A DNA stretch of 64,000 nucleotides from Haloferax sp. Atlit-12N (GCF_003383095.1 NZ_PSYW01000001.1:620001-684000), one strand, 5' to 3'. Shown: positions 35,101 through 43,919, counted from the stretch's first letter. The notes: a model not told the origin generated them from the sequence alone. Program-made: numbers and translations.

Positions 35101-36156
35101 CAGCAGGTCGAAGACGACGCGCCCTTTGATGTCCGGGCCGCCCCAGCCGCCGCGCCAGACCTCGCCGAGCCGCGACATGCGGTTGTAGTCGAGGTTCAGG
35201 TCGGTCGTCCTGTCGACTTCCTCCAACCGGTCGAGGAAGTACGGCGCGTCGAAGTCCTCGAAGTTCCACCCGGTGAGGATGTCGGGGTCGGTCTCCTCGA
35301 TGTACGTGAGGAAGGCGTCGAGCATCTCTGCCTCCTCGTCGAACGTCCTGACCTCCACGTCTCCGTCCTCACCGAGGAACTCGTAGTTCGGCAGCGAGTC
35401 GGGGCGCTTGCCGAGGCCCTCTTCGGCGACGGCGTGCCAGACGACGTACTCGTCGCGGTAGGAGTCGTGGCTGGTGAGACAGATAATCGGCTCTTCGCCA
35501 TCCTCGGGGAAGCCGTTCCGGTCGTTGACCTCGATGTCGAAGGTGTTCACCCGAAGGCTCGCGTCGACGTCCGCGGGGGCAACCTCCTGGTGGGGAATCT
35601 GAATCGTCCCGTCGTCGAGGCGGCGCTCGGGGACGCGGACGCCGCTCTTGATGTCCTTGTCGATGAGCAGGCGGTTCGGAAAGAGGATGTCCGCCTCGTA
35701 GTGGTCGAACTCGTCGCGAATCTGGCCGACGTCGCGGGGGGTGCGACCGAAAATCTTCGTTAGCTCCTCGCCGCGGATGCTCTCGTAGCCATCCTCGGTG
35801 CCGGTGATAACGTCCTTGTCGAGCGCGTCGTCGTCGAGGCCGTCTGTGGGCGCGTAGAAGTACGGCCGGAAGCCGAGCACGCGGACGTGTTCGGTCTCGT
35901 CGTTCGCCGTCCGACCGAAGATGTGAATCACCGGGTACTCGTCTCGGCCCGCGCCCTCGATGGTGTAGTCGACCTGCGTGACGGCCAGTTCGACCGTCCC
36001 GTCCGGGTCGGGAAACCGCACCTCGTCCGTGTCGATGACGTCGGAGACGTGCTGGCCGGCGTCGCCGGCGACGATGGCGGCCTCCTCGTCAGGCCGCGCG
36101 TCGCCCGCGCCGTCGGCGTCGTTCTCCCCGAAGTCGGTCAGACCCGTCTGCGTCAT
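32149..36156 (-). CDS. polB: Family B DNA polymerase, intein-containing precursor
   Basis: 1335 codons; 898 residues after intein removal. The N-terminal exonuclease domain has the Exo I motif NTFDIEV and Exo II-type WNFEDFDAPYF. Polymerase motif A is DLKSLYPMCM, motif B KVIMNSLYGVLG, and motif C YGDTDS is split by the intein. The C-terminus QTGLGSFM resembles a PCNA-interacting PIP box. It is the replicative/repair polymerase of the nucleus-free cytoplasm, expected to work with PCNA. The start MTQTGLTDFGEN was chosen because upstream codons read as non-acidic and lie over the promoter. Confidence 0.96.
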   Translation of the reverse strand: MTQTGLTDFGENDADGAGDARPDEEAAIVAGDAGQHVSDVIDTDEVRFPDPDGTVELAVTQVDYTIEGAGRDEYPVIHIFGRTANDETEHVRVLGFRPYFYAPTDGLDDDALDKDVITGTEDGYESIRGEELTKIFGRTPRDVGQIRDEFDHYEADILFPNRLLIDKDIKSGVRVPERRLDDGTIQIPHQEVAPADVDASLRVNTFDIEVNDRNGFPEDGEEPIICLTSHDSYRDEYVVWHAVAEEGLGKRPDSLPNYEFLGEDGDVEVRTFDEEAEMLDAFLTYIEETDPDILTGWNFEDFDAPYFLDRLEEVDRTTDLNLDYNRMSRLGEVWRGGWGGPDIKGRVVFDLLYAYKRTQFTELESYRLDAVGELELDAGKERYSGDIGDLWEEDPERLLEYNLRDVELCVEIDRKQDIIAFWDEVRTFVGCKLEDAPTPGDTVDIYVLHKVHGEFALPSKGKQESEDYEGGAVFDPITGVKENVTVLDLKSLYPMCMVTINASPETKVDPESYDGEMFRAPNGTHFQQEPDGMIREMVDELLTEREEKKSLRNSHDPGSSEYEQFDRQQAAVKVIMNSLYGVLGWDRFRLYDKEMGAAVTATGRKVIEFTEQAANQIGYDVAYGDSVTGDRPVVVRDPGGTVRILPIEDLFARGTTESEVLIAADGDVVASATPGKTRRALDGWDALSVNEAGEAEWQPIAQAIRHKTDKPVVNLQHKFGESTTTRDHSYVVPGEDGLTTVSPDDVAEPYRVSGVPDVEPVEQVDVYEVLRGYEREYEDGRSVGSDNSITKRKQIHADDEYVWFGHEHHRDVDSTVKVKRFVDIDSEDGAALIRLLGAYVPEGSASTGETATSKFGASIAESDREWLAQLQRDYSRLFENTSAGIITSDRRAERTVEYQTDTGGASVTYNDETLKLQMMNELAAVFFREFAGQTSRGKRIPSFVFHLPEEKQDLFLTLLVEGDGSREFPRYTEAYAQRNFDFETTSRELAAGLSMLLTQRGQKHSLKYRDSKDSYTIRTCSSFREGRDPVLTEVDHDGYVYDLSVEENENFVDGVGGIVLHNTDSVMLELGPDVSKEEAIEQSFDIEEHINAAYDDFARDELGADEHRFQIEFEKLYRRFFQAGKKKRYAGHIVWKEGKDVDDIDITGFEYKRSDIAQITKEVQKNVIDMIVHGEETEVIKDYLHDIITDFESGNLPLEQAGIPGGIGKRLSAYETPTAHVRGAQYANAFLGTNFGRGSKPKRVYLKKVHPSWFREMETGEFDPQVDDLYREFKRDPDVICFEYADQIPEAFEVDWDTMLTKTLEGPISRVIEALGMSWDEVKSGQEQTGLGSFM
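32971..34281 (-). mobile_element. Intein of PolB with LAGLIDADG homing endonuclease
   Basis: 437 residues (1311 bp), beginning with Ser right after YGD and ending HN before Thr+1, so splicing restores the motif-C sequence YGDTDS. Splicing blocks are visible: block B TTTRDHSYVV, block F VYDLSVEENENFVDG and block G IVLHN. Two LAGLIDADG-like motifs, LLGAYVPEGS and LLVEGDGSRE, indicate a potentially active homing endonuclease that would cut intein-free polB alleles. Composition is less GC-rich than the exteins, consistent with separate origin. It is a selfish element in an essential gene. Confidence 0.95.
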
Positions 36157-36225
36157 GCCAGTCGCTTCGATGGCGCGGCTAAAAACCCCGGCGTTTCCAC
36201 GAACCGCAACCCGAACCACGGAAAG

Positions 36226-36258
36226 ACATATATCCGTGTGTGACATTCCTTGTCACAC
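36226..36258 (+). promoter_or_regulatory. TATA box and palindromic operator before the gene at 36262
   Basis: An AT-rich TATA element (ACATATATC, 36226-36234) is followed by the perfect 8-bp inverted repeat GTGTGACA-TTCCT-TGTCACAC (36238-36258), ending 3 bp before the ATG at 36262. It lies between TATA box and start, where a bound protein would block initiation. The TATATA core is symmetrical, so it could also serve the divergent polB. Confidence 0.55.
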
Positions 36259-36261
36259 GAT

Positions 36262-36447
36262 ATGACCGACCACGCAACTCCGGAGCGGTGGGATGGCACG
36301 ATCGACGGCGACGGACCGGCTGGTCCGACGGGAGCCGAAACGGTCGAATCCTACGATATCGACGGTGGCGTGGTGTTCTACGACGCGGAGAACCCACTCG
36401 CGTGGGTCGAGGCCTCGCGCTCGATGCGCCTCGACGACTGCGCCTGA
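36262..36447 (+). CDS. Small conserved haloarchaeal protein
   Basis: 61 residues, acidic, with a GGVVFYDAENPLAWVEASRSMRL core. Probably leaderless, as the TATA box is under 40 bp from the ATG. The recurring haloarchaeal pattern of DAENPLAWIxSD-type small proteins suggests a conserved family of unknown function. It is divergent from polB. Confidence 0.7.
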   Translation: MTDHATPERWDGTIDGDGPAGPTGAETVESYDIDGGVVFYDAENPLAWVEASRSMRLDDCA

Positions 36448-36495
36448 CTCGGCCGAAACGGACACTTTTTCTCGGCACGGCGTCTCGACGCGAGC

Positions 36496-37086
36496 GTGAC
36501 GGACGACGAGCGACGCGAGGGGACGCCCGCCGACGCGACCGACGGGGACGACGACGCGGAGCGTCCCTCGTCGGACATGGCCTCGAAGATCGACCCCGAA
36601 AAACGGTGGGGCGACCCCGAGGCCCGCTGGGGCGACCCGGAAGCCCGCTGGGGCAATCCCGAGAAGGAGCTCCCGACGATTCCCCGCGTTCGCATCCCCG
36701 GTGAAGACGCCGACGACGGCGGCGACGACCCGGAGGATGACGGCGACAACGCACCAGAGTTCTCCCCCGACGTGAACCCCGAGGTCGCCCGGTTATTCTG
36801 GGCGAGCGTCGTACTGGCGAACGTCGGCCTCGCGGGAGTCACGGTTGGCCCGATGCTCGTCTACTTCCGCGGCGACACGCTCCTCGGCGGCGGTCTGTTT
36901 CTGTTCGGCGCGGTCGTGCTCGTCCGCGTCTACTCCATCTACCGGGAGTTCAAGCGAGGGGAGTGGCAGGACGACGAGGACGACGTAGACGGGTCGGACG
37001 ACGCAGACGACAAGGACGATGCAGATGGTGTGGACGCCGATGACGTAAGCGACACCGACGAAGACGCTCCCGAGCGCAACCGCTAA
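36496..37086 (+). CDS. Membrane protein with triple RWGDPEA repeat
   Basis: 196 residues, GTG start. An acidic N-terminal region carries three tandem heptads (RWGDPEA, RWGDPEA, RWGNPEK, residues 37-57). Two membrane segments follow (about 97-118 and 123-141). The C-terminus is strongly acidic with Asp-rich repeats. It is probably a membrane protein with both tails on one side. Function unknown; it is followed by the gene at 37114 after 27 bp. Confidence 0.65.
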   Translation: MTDDERREGTPADATDGDDDAERPSSDMASKIDPEKRWGDPEARWGDPEARWGNPEKELPTIPRVRIPGEDADDGGDDPEDDGDNAPEFSPDVNPEVARLFWASVVLANVGLAGVTVGPMLVYFRGDTLLGGGLFLFGAVVLVRVYSIYREFKRGEWQDDEDDVDGSDDADDKDDADGVDADDVSDTDEDAPERNR

Positions 37087-37113
37087 CAGTCGCCGCGCCC
37101 TTCGCCGAGACAT

Positions 37114-37542
37114 ATGCGAACCGTCCGCGGGCCAGACGGCCGGACGTACCTCCTCGTCAAGCAGTCGAGCGACGCCAGCCGCGTCCGCGACCCCAAGACC
37201 GGCGAGGAGCGGTACCTGCCGAACGACGACCTCGAAGCCGTGAGCGGCGAGTCCCCGCTCGAAACCGCCGCGCGCGCCGTCCCCGAACCGGTCCGGAAAA
37301 TCCTCGTCGCGGTCCCGACCGAGCGCGGACTGGGCCTTCTGGTTGACCTCGTCGACCGCGGTCCGCTTCCCGTGGTCGACCTCCTCGGGGCCTACGACCT
37401 CTGCGAGAGCGACCTCCACGGCCTCCTGACCGAGTTCCGGGTCGCCGGTCTCGTCGACGAGACCACGGTCTACGGGGAACGCGGCTACGAGGCAACCGAC
37501 GCCGCGAAAGAAGGGGTCGAATTACTGCGGGCGAGCGAATAG
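37114..37542 (+). CDS. Conserved haloarchaeal protein with winged-helix-like C-terminus
   Basis: 142 residues. The first 50 (MRTVRGPDGRTYLLVKQSSDASRVRDPKTGEERYLPNDDL) are a beta-rich module. The C-terminal 75 (VPTERGLGLLVDLVDRGPLPVVDLLGAYDLCESDLHGLLTEFRVAGLVDE) have the spacing of a winged helix-turn-helix. DNA binding is an inference. Convergent with rad50, ending 25 bp apart. Confidence 0.65.
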   Translation: MRTVRGPDGRTYLLVKQSSDASRVRDPKTGEERYLPNDDLEAVSGESPLETAARAVPEPVRKILVAVPTERGLGLLVDLVDRGPLPVVDLLGAYDLCESDLHGLLTEFRVAGLVDETTVYGERGYEATDAAKEGVELLRASE

Positions 37543-37567
37543 AGTATCGCGGCGGACGCGAGCGACC

Positions 37568-40249
37568 TCAGTCGTCCGCGAGCACGCTCTCGACGGTCGG
37601 CGCGTCAGTCCGCTCAACCGTCGAGCGGTTCGTCGTCGGGTTCTTCTCCACGCGGACGAGGTCGTCGGCCGCGCCGACCAGTTCGTCGTCGTGGCTGACG
37701 ATGAGAATCTGCTTGACGCCGCGGTTCTGCATGTCCTCGACGAGATCGACCAGCCGCGAGACGTGGCCGTCGTCGAGGAAGACCGTCGGCTCGTCGAGGA
37801 TGAGCGGGGGGAGCGGGGCCGCGCCGTCGATACCCTCGGCGAGGAGCCGGTAGATGGCACACCGGAGGCTGAGGTTGAACAGGGCGCGCTCGCCGCCCGA
37901 GAGCTGTTCGGGTTCGAGCGCGGTGCCGTCCTTCTGGAACACCGTCAAGCCGTACTCGCCGTCGAGTCGGATGCGCGAGTAGGCGTCGTTGGCGTAGACG
38001 AGGTCGAACGTCTCGTTGAGCATCCGTTCGAGCACCTCGACGTTGCGCTGGCGAAGCTCCGCCCGGAGGTCGCCGTAGGTCGATTCGAGCGTCGACACCT
38101 CCTCGTGGACCGATTCGAGGGCGTCGACGCGCTCGGAGAGGTGTTCACGGCGCTCCCGGAGGCCGTCCAACTGTTCGAGTTCGGCCTCGATACCGCCGAC
38201 GCGGCTCTGGAGTTCGTCGCGCTTGTCTCGTAGTTCGGGCAACACCTCGTCTTCGACCCGCTCGAGGTACTCCGCGGCGTTCTCCTTGCGCTGTCTCGCC
38301 CCCTCGACCACCTCCTCGTCGACCGTCTCGCGGAGTTCGTCGCGGCGCTCGCGACGCTCTCGGAGGTGTTCGCGGCGCTCGCGGTTCACCTCGGCGAGCG
38401 TCTCGCGCTTCTCGCGGAGCCGGTCCCGGGCGTCGATTTTCTCGGCCCGCGTATCGACCAGCGATTCGACGCGGTCGAGCCGGTCGCGCCGCTCGTCGAG
38501 GGATTTGAGGTCTGCTTCGAGCGATTCGACCGTCTCAGCGACTTCCTCGGCCCGCTCGGCCTGCGTCGTCGCGGCCTCGCGTTTCTCCTCGGCTTCGGCT
38601 TCGAGTTCCGCGGCGGCCTCGCGCTTTTCTTCGGCTGCCTCGCGGCGGCTCTCGACGGTCTCCTCGCGGTCGGCGATGCGTTCTTCCACGAGGTCGAGTT
38701 TGTCGCGCTGAGAGCTCGCGTGGTTCTCGACTTGGACCAGTGTCTCGGCCGCCTCGACGGCCGCCGAGTGCGACTCGACGGCCGATTCGAGCGATGCGCG
38801 GTCGGCCTCCAGCGACTCGACCGCAGCCTCGCGCTCGCTGATGGCGTCGACGTGGGGCGAGCCCTCCACCGGCTGCCCGCACTCGGGGCACTTGCCCGCG
38901 TCGCGGAGGCGCTCGGCCTCGGCGAGGCGCTCGCGCGCGTTCTTCAGTTCGGTCTCCGTCTCCGCGAGCGACTCGCGGGCGTCGGACCGCGCCTCCCGTC
39001 GTTGTTCGAGGAGTTCGGCTGCCTCGCCGAGTTCGACGGGGGCGTCTTCGAACCGTGCTTCGGCGTCGTCGAGCGACGACCGAAGCTCCGCGCGCGTCTC
39101 GCGGAACGATTCGAGCTCCTGCTCGGCGTCGGCGGCGGTCTCCGCGTCGGCGTCGGCGGCCTCGCGTTTCTCCTCGGCGCGCGATTCGAGGTCGTCGGCG
39201 CGTTCGGCGAGCCGCTCGGCTTGCGTCTCGAACGCCTGCGCCCGCGTCCGCGCCTCGGAGAGGTCGTCACGCAGTTCTGATTCGCGCTCCGAAAGCGCCT
39301 CCCGCGCGTCGGCTATCGCCTCGTCGCTCGCGTCGTCGAGGTCGGCCCGGTCGAGGGCGTCGTCGATGTCGGATTCGAGGTCGTCGATGGCGGCGTCGAG
39401 TTCGCGGACGCGCTCCGAGAGGTCGTCGCGCTTCGTCTCGTCTGCGGAGATTTTCGCGGTCAGGTCCTCGATTGCCGACTCGACCTCATCGAGTCGTTCC
39501 CGCTTTTCGGCGTGCTCGTCGAGCGTCGCCTCCGCGGCGTCGAGCGCCGCCTTCGCCTTGTCGCGTTGGCCCTCGTAGTTCGAAATCTCCTCGTCGAGGG
39601 AGTCGAGTTCGGATTCGAGCGCGTTGAGCGTCGCGTGGAGGTCCGCCTCCTCTTTGGCCTCGATTTGCGACTCGACGTCTTCGAGGACGCTCCGCTTTTT
39701 CGTCAGCACGTCTTCGACCCCGAGGCGGGCGTTGCCGGCCCGTTCGCGGTACGTCTCGAGCTTTCCGAGTTGGAGGAGGTCGTCTATCATGTCCTGGCGC
39801 TGGCTCGGCGTCGCGTTGATGAGCTTGTTGACCTCGCCCTGCTGGACGTACGCGCAGTTCACGAACGCCTCGGCGTCCATCCGCAGGAGCGACGCGACGT
39901 GCCGGCGAACGTCTCGCGCGCCCTCGACGGTTCCCTCGGGGCCTTCGAGGACGCATTTGGCGGTGGTCGCGCGGTCGCCGGAGACGCGAATCCGGCGGTC
40001 GATGCGGTACTCGCCACCGTCGTGAACGAATTCGAGCGCGATTTCAGCGTCGTCCGCGCCCGTGGTCACCACGTCTTCGAGCGTCCCCGCGAGCGCCTTC
40101 GAGCCGTAGAGCGCGAAGAAACATGCTTCGAGGAGCGACGACTTGCCGCTGCCGTTGACGCCGTGGATGACCGTAACGCCGTCTCGGAGGTCGAGTTCGG
40201 CGTCCTCGTAGGGTTTGAAGTTCCGGATGGCGATGCGGGTGAACCTCAC
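37568..40249 (-). CDS. rad50: DNA double-strand break repair ATPase Rad50
   Basis: 893 residues with a GTG start overlapping the mre11 stop. Walker A is [13 protein letters not shown] near residue 32, a long coiled coil spans about 170-750, the zinc hook CPECG is at about 452-456 in the middle, and the signature [14 protein letters not shown] and Walker [13 protein letters not shown] are near the C-terminus. With Mre11 it forms the MR complex that binds and processes DNA ends. It is the last gene of the operon. Confidence 0.96.
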   Translation of the reverse strand: MRFTRIAIRNFKPYEDAELDLRDGVTVIHGVNGSGKSSLLEACFFALYGSKALAGTLEDVVTTGADDAEIALEFVHDGGEYRIDRRIRVSGDRATTAKCVLEGPEGTVEGARDVRRHVASLLRMDAEAFVNCAYVQQGEVNKLINATPSQRQDMIDDLLQLGKLETYRERAGNARLGVEDVLTKKRSVLEDVESQIEAKEEADLHATLNALESELDSLDEEISNYEGQRDKAKAALDAAEATLDEHAEKRERLDEVESAIEDLTAKISADETKRDDLSERVRELDAAIDDLESDIDDALDRADLDDASDEAIADAREALSERESELRDDLSEARTRAQAFETQAERLAERADDLESRAEEKREAADADAETAADAEQELESFRETRAELRSSLDDAEARFEDAPVELGEAAELLEQRREARSDARESLAETETELKNARERLAEAERLRDAGKCPECGQPVEGSPHVDAISEREAAVESLEADRASLESAVESHSAAVEAAETLVQVENHASSQRDKLDLVEERIADREETVESRREAAEEKREAAAELEAEAEEKREAATTQAERAEEVAETVESLEADLKSLDERRDRLDRVESLVDTRAEKIDARDRLREKRETLAEVNRERREHLRERRERRDELRETVDEEVVEGARQRKENAAEYLERVEDEVLPELRDKRDELQSRVGGIEAELEQLDGLRERREHLSERVDALESVHEEVSTLESTYGDLRAELRQRNVEVLERMLNETFDLVYANDAYSRIRLDGEYGLTVFQKDGTALEPEQLSGGERALFNLSLRCAIYRLLAEGIDGAAPLPPLILDEPTVFLDDGHVSRLVDLVEDMQNRGVKQILIVSHDDELVGAADDLVRVEKNPTTNRSTVERTDAPTVESVLADD

Positions 40250-41559
40250 GCGAAATCACCCAGCGAGCTGTCGCGGTTCGCCGCCGGGTCCGCGGCGGCC
40301 TCCGAGTCGGATTCGGTCGTCGTTTCAGCGGTGGTCTCGGCCGCGTCTTCGGCGGCTTCCACGTCCGCAGCGTCCGCCGCGTTCTCGGCGGCCTCCGAAT
40401 TTCTGTCCTTGTTCTCGTCCTCGGCGTCGCTCTCGCGCTCGGCGGCGACGAAGGCTCCGGGGTCGTCCGAAAGCAGCGATTCGACGCGCTCGCGGACCTC
40501 GTCGCGGACGTTCGAGTCGGCGACCTTGCTCGCGCGGACCGTCTCGTCCACGTCGAGCGCGGCGCTCGACAGGCCCATCTCGCGGACCCGCTCGCGCACC
40601 GCGTCGTCGGGGTCGGCGAAGGTCACGTCGGTCGCCAGTTCGCCGTCGTCGTCGATGTCGCGCTTGTCGTTGACGCGGGCGACGAGCGCGCCCTCCTCGA
40701 CGGCGAACGACTCGACCGCCGCGGGCGTGACGCTCTCGCCCTCGCCTCGCAGTTCGACGATGACGACCGCGTCTTCGAGGTCGAACTCGCGGACGCGCTG
40801 GCGGACGCGCTCGATGCCCTCGTCGCCGGCGAGGTCGACCTCGACGAAGGCGAACGGGCGCGTTTCGAGGGTGCGACGGCGGATGTCGACCTCGTCGGGC
40901 GCGAACTGAACGAGGTTGTATCCGCGCGGGTCGCGCTCGCTCGCGCTCGCGCGCTCGGTCGACCCGCAGTAGGTCACCCACGTCCCGTCGAGTTCGGCGG
41001 TGTCGGGGACGTGGTTGTCGCCGAGGAGGACCGCGTCGAAGTCGACGTTCGATTCGGCGAGGACGGTTTCGGTCTCCCAGTCGGCGTGCGCGAAGGGCGT
41101 GAACAGACCGTGGGCGACGAGCACCGCGCGCTCGGCGTCGTGCGGTTCGAACTGGTAGTCAAGTTCGTCGCGTCGGGAGCGCGGGACGTGGTCGAGCCCG
41201 TAGAAGGCCACGTCGCCGACGACGTGCGGGTCGCGCCCGAGTCTCGTCGCCAGTCCGAGGCGCTCGAAGAGGTCGAGCCACTGGCCCCCGCGGGTCGACT
41301 CGTGGTTGCCGACGATGGCGAGGAAGGGAATCCCGGCGTCGTCGAGGCGGCGGAGCGCGGCGAGCGTCCCAAGGAGGTCGGGGAGTTCGGGACGGCGGTC
41401 GTGGTAGAGGTCGCCGGCGTGGACGACGGCGTCCACGTCTCCGTCGAGCGCGTCCGCGACGACCCGCTCGAAGGCGTCGAGGAAGTCCTGTCGGCGCTCC
41501 GGCGAGTGGTACTGCTGATACCCGATGTGGGTGTCGCCGGTGTGTATCACCCGTGTCAT
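40246..41559 (-). CDS. mre11: DNA double-strand break repair nuclease Mre11
   Basis: 437 residues. The calcineurin-like phosphoesterase motifs are present: [37 protein letters not shown] and [12 protein letters not shown]. The C-terminal 60 residues are low-complexity Glu/Ala/Thr, probably a flexible tail after the Rad50-binding region. It is a Mn-dependent nuclease for DNA ends. It overlaps the neighbouring genes by 4 bp on both sides, giving strong translational coupling with rad50. Confidence 0.95.
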   Translation of the reverse strand: MTRVIHTGDTHIGYQQYHSPERRQDFLDAFERVVADALDGDVDAVVHAGDLYHDRRPELPDLLGTLAALRRLDDAGIPFLAIVGNHESTRGGQWLDLFERLGLATRLGRDPHVVGDVAFYGLDHVPRSRRDELDYQFEPHDAERAVLVAHGLFTPFAHADWETETVLAESNVDFDAVLLGDNHVPDTAELDGTWVTYCGSTERASASERDPRGYNLVQFAPDEVDIRRRTLETRPFAFVEVDLAGDEGIERVRQRVREFDLEDAVVIVELRGEGESVTPAAVESFAVEEGALVARVNDKRDIDDDGELATDVTFADPDDAVRERVREMGLSSAALDVDETVRASKVADSNVRDEVRERVESLLSDDPGAFVAAERESDAEDENKDRNSEAAENAADAADVEAAEDAAETTAETTTESDSEAAADPAANRDSSLGDFA

Positions 41560-41960
41560 CTATCAACCGGTTCGCCACCGCCGCTGAAAACGGTTGTGCG
41601 ACCGGAGCGAAAGTGGTCTGCGTCCCGCGGTCGTCCCCGAGCGACGCAGGAGCCCCGGTCCGACTCGTCGGCCGGGTCGCCGAGCGCGCCGCGTAGACGG
41701 TCGAGGTCCGCGAGGAGCGTCCGCCCGGTGCGCGCGCAGTCGTGATGTCCGCGGCGGGCGGCCTCACCGACCGCTCGGCGGAGCGTTAGTTCGCCTCCGT
41801 CGGAGAGAAACCGGGCGGCAGAGTGGAGCGACTCGAAGGCGGTTCGCGCCTCGGCGACGACTTCGGCGGACGGGCGCGACTCGTAGTCACAGGAACCGGC
41901 ATCGGTGTCGGCGAGCGCGGAGAGCGCGCGGCCGACGGCATCGGGAGCGGGCGAAGACAT
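41556..41960 (-). CDS. Conserved haloarchaeal protein in the mre11-rad50 operon
   Basis: 134 residues from the ATG at 41960, giving MSSPAPDAVGRALSAL. Mainly helical with several His and Cys residues (ARRGHHDCARTGRTLLADLDRLRG). Its last 4 bp overlap the mre11 start codon region, which argues for a role linked to Mre11-Rad50. No family function known to me. Confidence 0.75.
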   Translation of the reverse strand: MSSPAPDAVGRALSALADTDAGSCDYESRPSAEVVAEARTAFESLHSAARFLSDGGELTLRRAVGEAARRGHHDCARTGRTLLADLDRLRGALGDPADESDRGSCVARGRPRDADHFRSGRTTVFSGGGEPVDR

Positions 41961-41986
41961 GCGACGACGTGGCCGCGCGTTCGGAT

Positions 41987-42256
41987 TTAAATGTTGAGCG
42001 TGTAGAGGCGCTTGCGCGCGTCGGAGAACGAAAATCGGGAGTCGACCGCGCCCTCGTCTTCCAGTCGGGAGAGCGCGTAGCGGACGGTACGCGGGGGCAG
42101 AAGCGATTCTTCGGCGATTTGACTCTGGGTGAGCGTGTCCTCGTAGTCGAGAATCTTCGCGACCAACTTCGCGCTCGGGGGCATGTCTCGAACCGATTCC
42201 CACCGGTCGTCTGACTGGGGCTCGGACTCGCGTTCGACTGCTTCCGTGGTGCTCAT
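41987..42256 (-). CDS. Winged-helix transcription regulator heading the mre11-rad50 operon
   Basis: 89 residues. The sequence SAKLVAKILDYEDTLTQSQIAEESLLPPRTVRYALSRLEDEGAV is a clear winged helix-turn-helix of the MarR/TrmB-like haloarchaeal class. It starts at the ATG giving MSTTEAVERES, with 26 bp to the next gene. A near-palindrome overlaps its presumed promoter, which suggests autoregulation. It is divergent from panA, so it could control both. Confidence 0.82.
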   Translation of the reverse strand: MSTTEAVERESEPQSDDRWESVRDMPPSAKLVAKILDYEDTLTQSQIAEESLLPPRTVRYALSRLEDEGAVDSRFSFSDARKRLYTLNI

Positions 42257-42281
42257 CGTACGAGACACCATGCAATGCTAT

Positions 42282-42297
42282 TAGATAATATTTTCTA
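42282..42297. promoter_or_regulatory. AT-rich near-palindrome over the regulator promoter
   Basis: TAGATAATATTTTCTA matches its own reverse complement at 14 of 16 positions. It lies 26-41 bp upstream of the regulator start at 42256, where a TATA box for the leftward operon is expected. It is in the 168-bp gap shared with panA. Confidence 0.45.
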
Positions 42298-42395
42298 TCC
42301 AGATTTATTACTGGTAGAAATTTATGTGACGTGTGTCAGACTCGTCATCCGGGCGGGAGACGCCCCCTAGGCGGCGAATCCCTCACACACCCGAA

Positions 42396-42405
42396 GCCTC
42401 TTATG
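42396..42405 (+). promoter_or_regulatory. TATA-like element of panA
   Basis: GCCTCTTATGA-type sequence sits about 25 bp before the panA ATG at 42425, giving a leaderless or nearly leaderless transcript. Confidence 0.45.
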
Positions 42406-42424
42406 AACCTGCACCCTATGCCGG

Positions 42425-43645
42425 ATGATGACCGATACTGTGGACGACGTCGATCTCCCCTACGATAAGGACTCGGCGTCGCAGCAGGAGAAGATCACCG
42501 CCCTTCAAGAGCGGCTCGAAGTTCTCGAAACGCAGAACGAGGAGATGCGCGACAAGCTCCTCGACACGAACGCCGAGAACAACAAGTATCAACAGAAGCT
42601 CGAGCGGCTTACCCACGAGAACAAGAAGCTCAAGCAGTCGCCGCTCTTCGTTGCGACGGTTCAGGAAATCACCGACGAGGGGGTCATCATCAAGCAGCAC
42701 GGTAACAACCAAGAGGCCCTCACCGAAGTGACAGACGAGATGCGCGAGGAGCTCGAACCCGACGCGCGCGTCGCCGTGAACAACTCCCTCTCTATCGTCA
42801 AGCGACTCGACAAGGAGACGGACGTCCGGGCTCGCGTGATGCAGGTCGAACACAGCCCCGACGTGACCTACGAGGACATCGGTGGACTCGAAGAGCAGAT
42901 GCAGGAGGTCCGCGAGACGGTCGAGATGCCGCTCGACCGCCCCGAGATGTTCGAGAAGGTGGGCATCGACCCGCCGTCCGGCGTGCTCCTCTACGGCCCG
43001 CCGGGCACGGGCAAGACGATGCTCGCAAAGGCTGTCGCCAACCAGACGAACGCCTCGTTCATCAAGATGGCCGGCTCCGAGCTGGTGCACAAGTTCATCG
43101 GCGAGGGCGCGAAGCTCGTCCGCGACCTGTTCGAGGTCGCCCGTGAGAACGAGCCCGCCGTCATCTTCATCGACGAGATTGACGCTATCGCCTCGAAGCG
43201 CACGGACTCGAAGACCTCCGGCGACGCCGAGGTCCAGCGCACGATGATGCAGCTGCTCGCCGAGATGGACGGCTTCGACGAGCGCGGCAACATCCGCATC
43301 ATCGCGGCGACCAACCGCTTCGACATGCTCGACCCCGCGATTCTCCGCCCCGGCCGGTTCGACCGCCTCATCGAGGTGCCCAAGCCGAACGAGGACGGCC
43401 GCGAGATAATCTTCCAGATTCACACCCGGAAGATGAACGTCTCCGACGACGTGGACTTCGTCGAACTCGCCGAGATGGCCGACAACGCCTCCGGTGCCGA
43501 CATCAAGGCCGTCTGTACGGAGGCGGGGATGTTCGCCATCCGCGACGACCGCACGGAGATATACATGCAGGACTTCCTCGACGCCTGGGAGAAGATTCAG
43601 CAGGAAGCTTCGGACGAGACGGAAGTCTCCCGCGCGTTCGCGTAA
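42425..43645 (+). CDS. panA: Proteasome-activating nucleotidase PAN
   Basis: 406 residues. An N-terminal coiled coil (about 18-72) precedes the OB domain, then the AAA+ ATPase with Walker A GPPGTGKT (191-198), Walker B FIDEID (248-253) and arginine-finger region NRFDMLDPAILRPGRFDR. The C-terminus ends Ala-Phe-Ala rather than the strict hydrophobic-Tyr-X docking motif. The hexameric ring unfolds proteins and feeds them into the 20S proteasome. Two adjacent ATG codons open the frame; either could be used. Confidence 0.95.
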   Translation: MMTDTVDDVDLPYDKDSASQQEKITALQERLEVLETQNEEMRDKLLDTNAENNKYQQKLERLTHENKKLKQSPLFVATVQEITDEGVIIKQHGNNQEALTEVTDEMREELEPDARVAVNNSLSIVKRLDKETDVRARVMQVEHSPDVTYEDIGGLEEQMQEVRETVEMPLDRPEMFEKVGIDPPSGVLLYGPPGTGKTMLAKAVANQTNASFIKMAGSELVHKFIGEGAKLVRDLFEVARENEPAVIFIDEIDAIASKRTDSKTSGDAEVQRTMMQLLAEMDGFDERGNIRIIAATNRFDMLDPAILRPGRFDRLIEVPKPNEDGREIIFQIHTRKMNVSDDVDFVELAEMADNASGADIKAVCTEAGMFAIRDDRTEIYMQDFLDAWEKIQQEASDETEVSRAFA

Positions 43646-43722
43646 CGACGCGAGTCGCGGTTCGCTCCGTTTCAGCGTTCGATTCCGTCTTCACTTTTCG
43701 CGCGACGCCGGCCGCCGAGTGA

Positions 43723-43857
43723 CTACGCGGCGAACGCGAAGTACGGCAGGACGAACAGCGCGAGGAACATCGCGGCGAGGATGAGACCGTACCCGCCGAG
43801 CGTCGCGGCCGCGGTCAACCACGATTCGCGCCGGCCGGGGAGTTCGAGCGCGGACAT
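43723..43857 (-). CDS. Mini membrane protein (44 aa)
   Basis: Reads MSALELPGRRESWLTAAA, then a single long hydrophobic stretch (GGYGLILAAMFLALFVLPYF) and ends FAFAA. One or two short membrane helices. Codon use agrees with neighbours, and an ATG and stop bound it cleanly. It is too short for homology-free confirmation. Convergent with panA. Confidence 0.5.
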   Translation of the reverse strand: MSALELPGRRESWLTAAATLGGYGLILAAMFLALFVLPYFAFAA

Positions 43858-43919
43858 ACTCGGTCGGTCGCGGTCGTGAATGATAAATCGTCGGTATTCG
43901 AGTAACCGAATCGGGAGTG

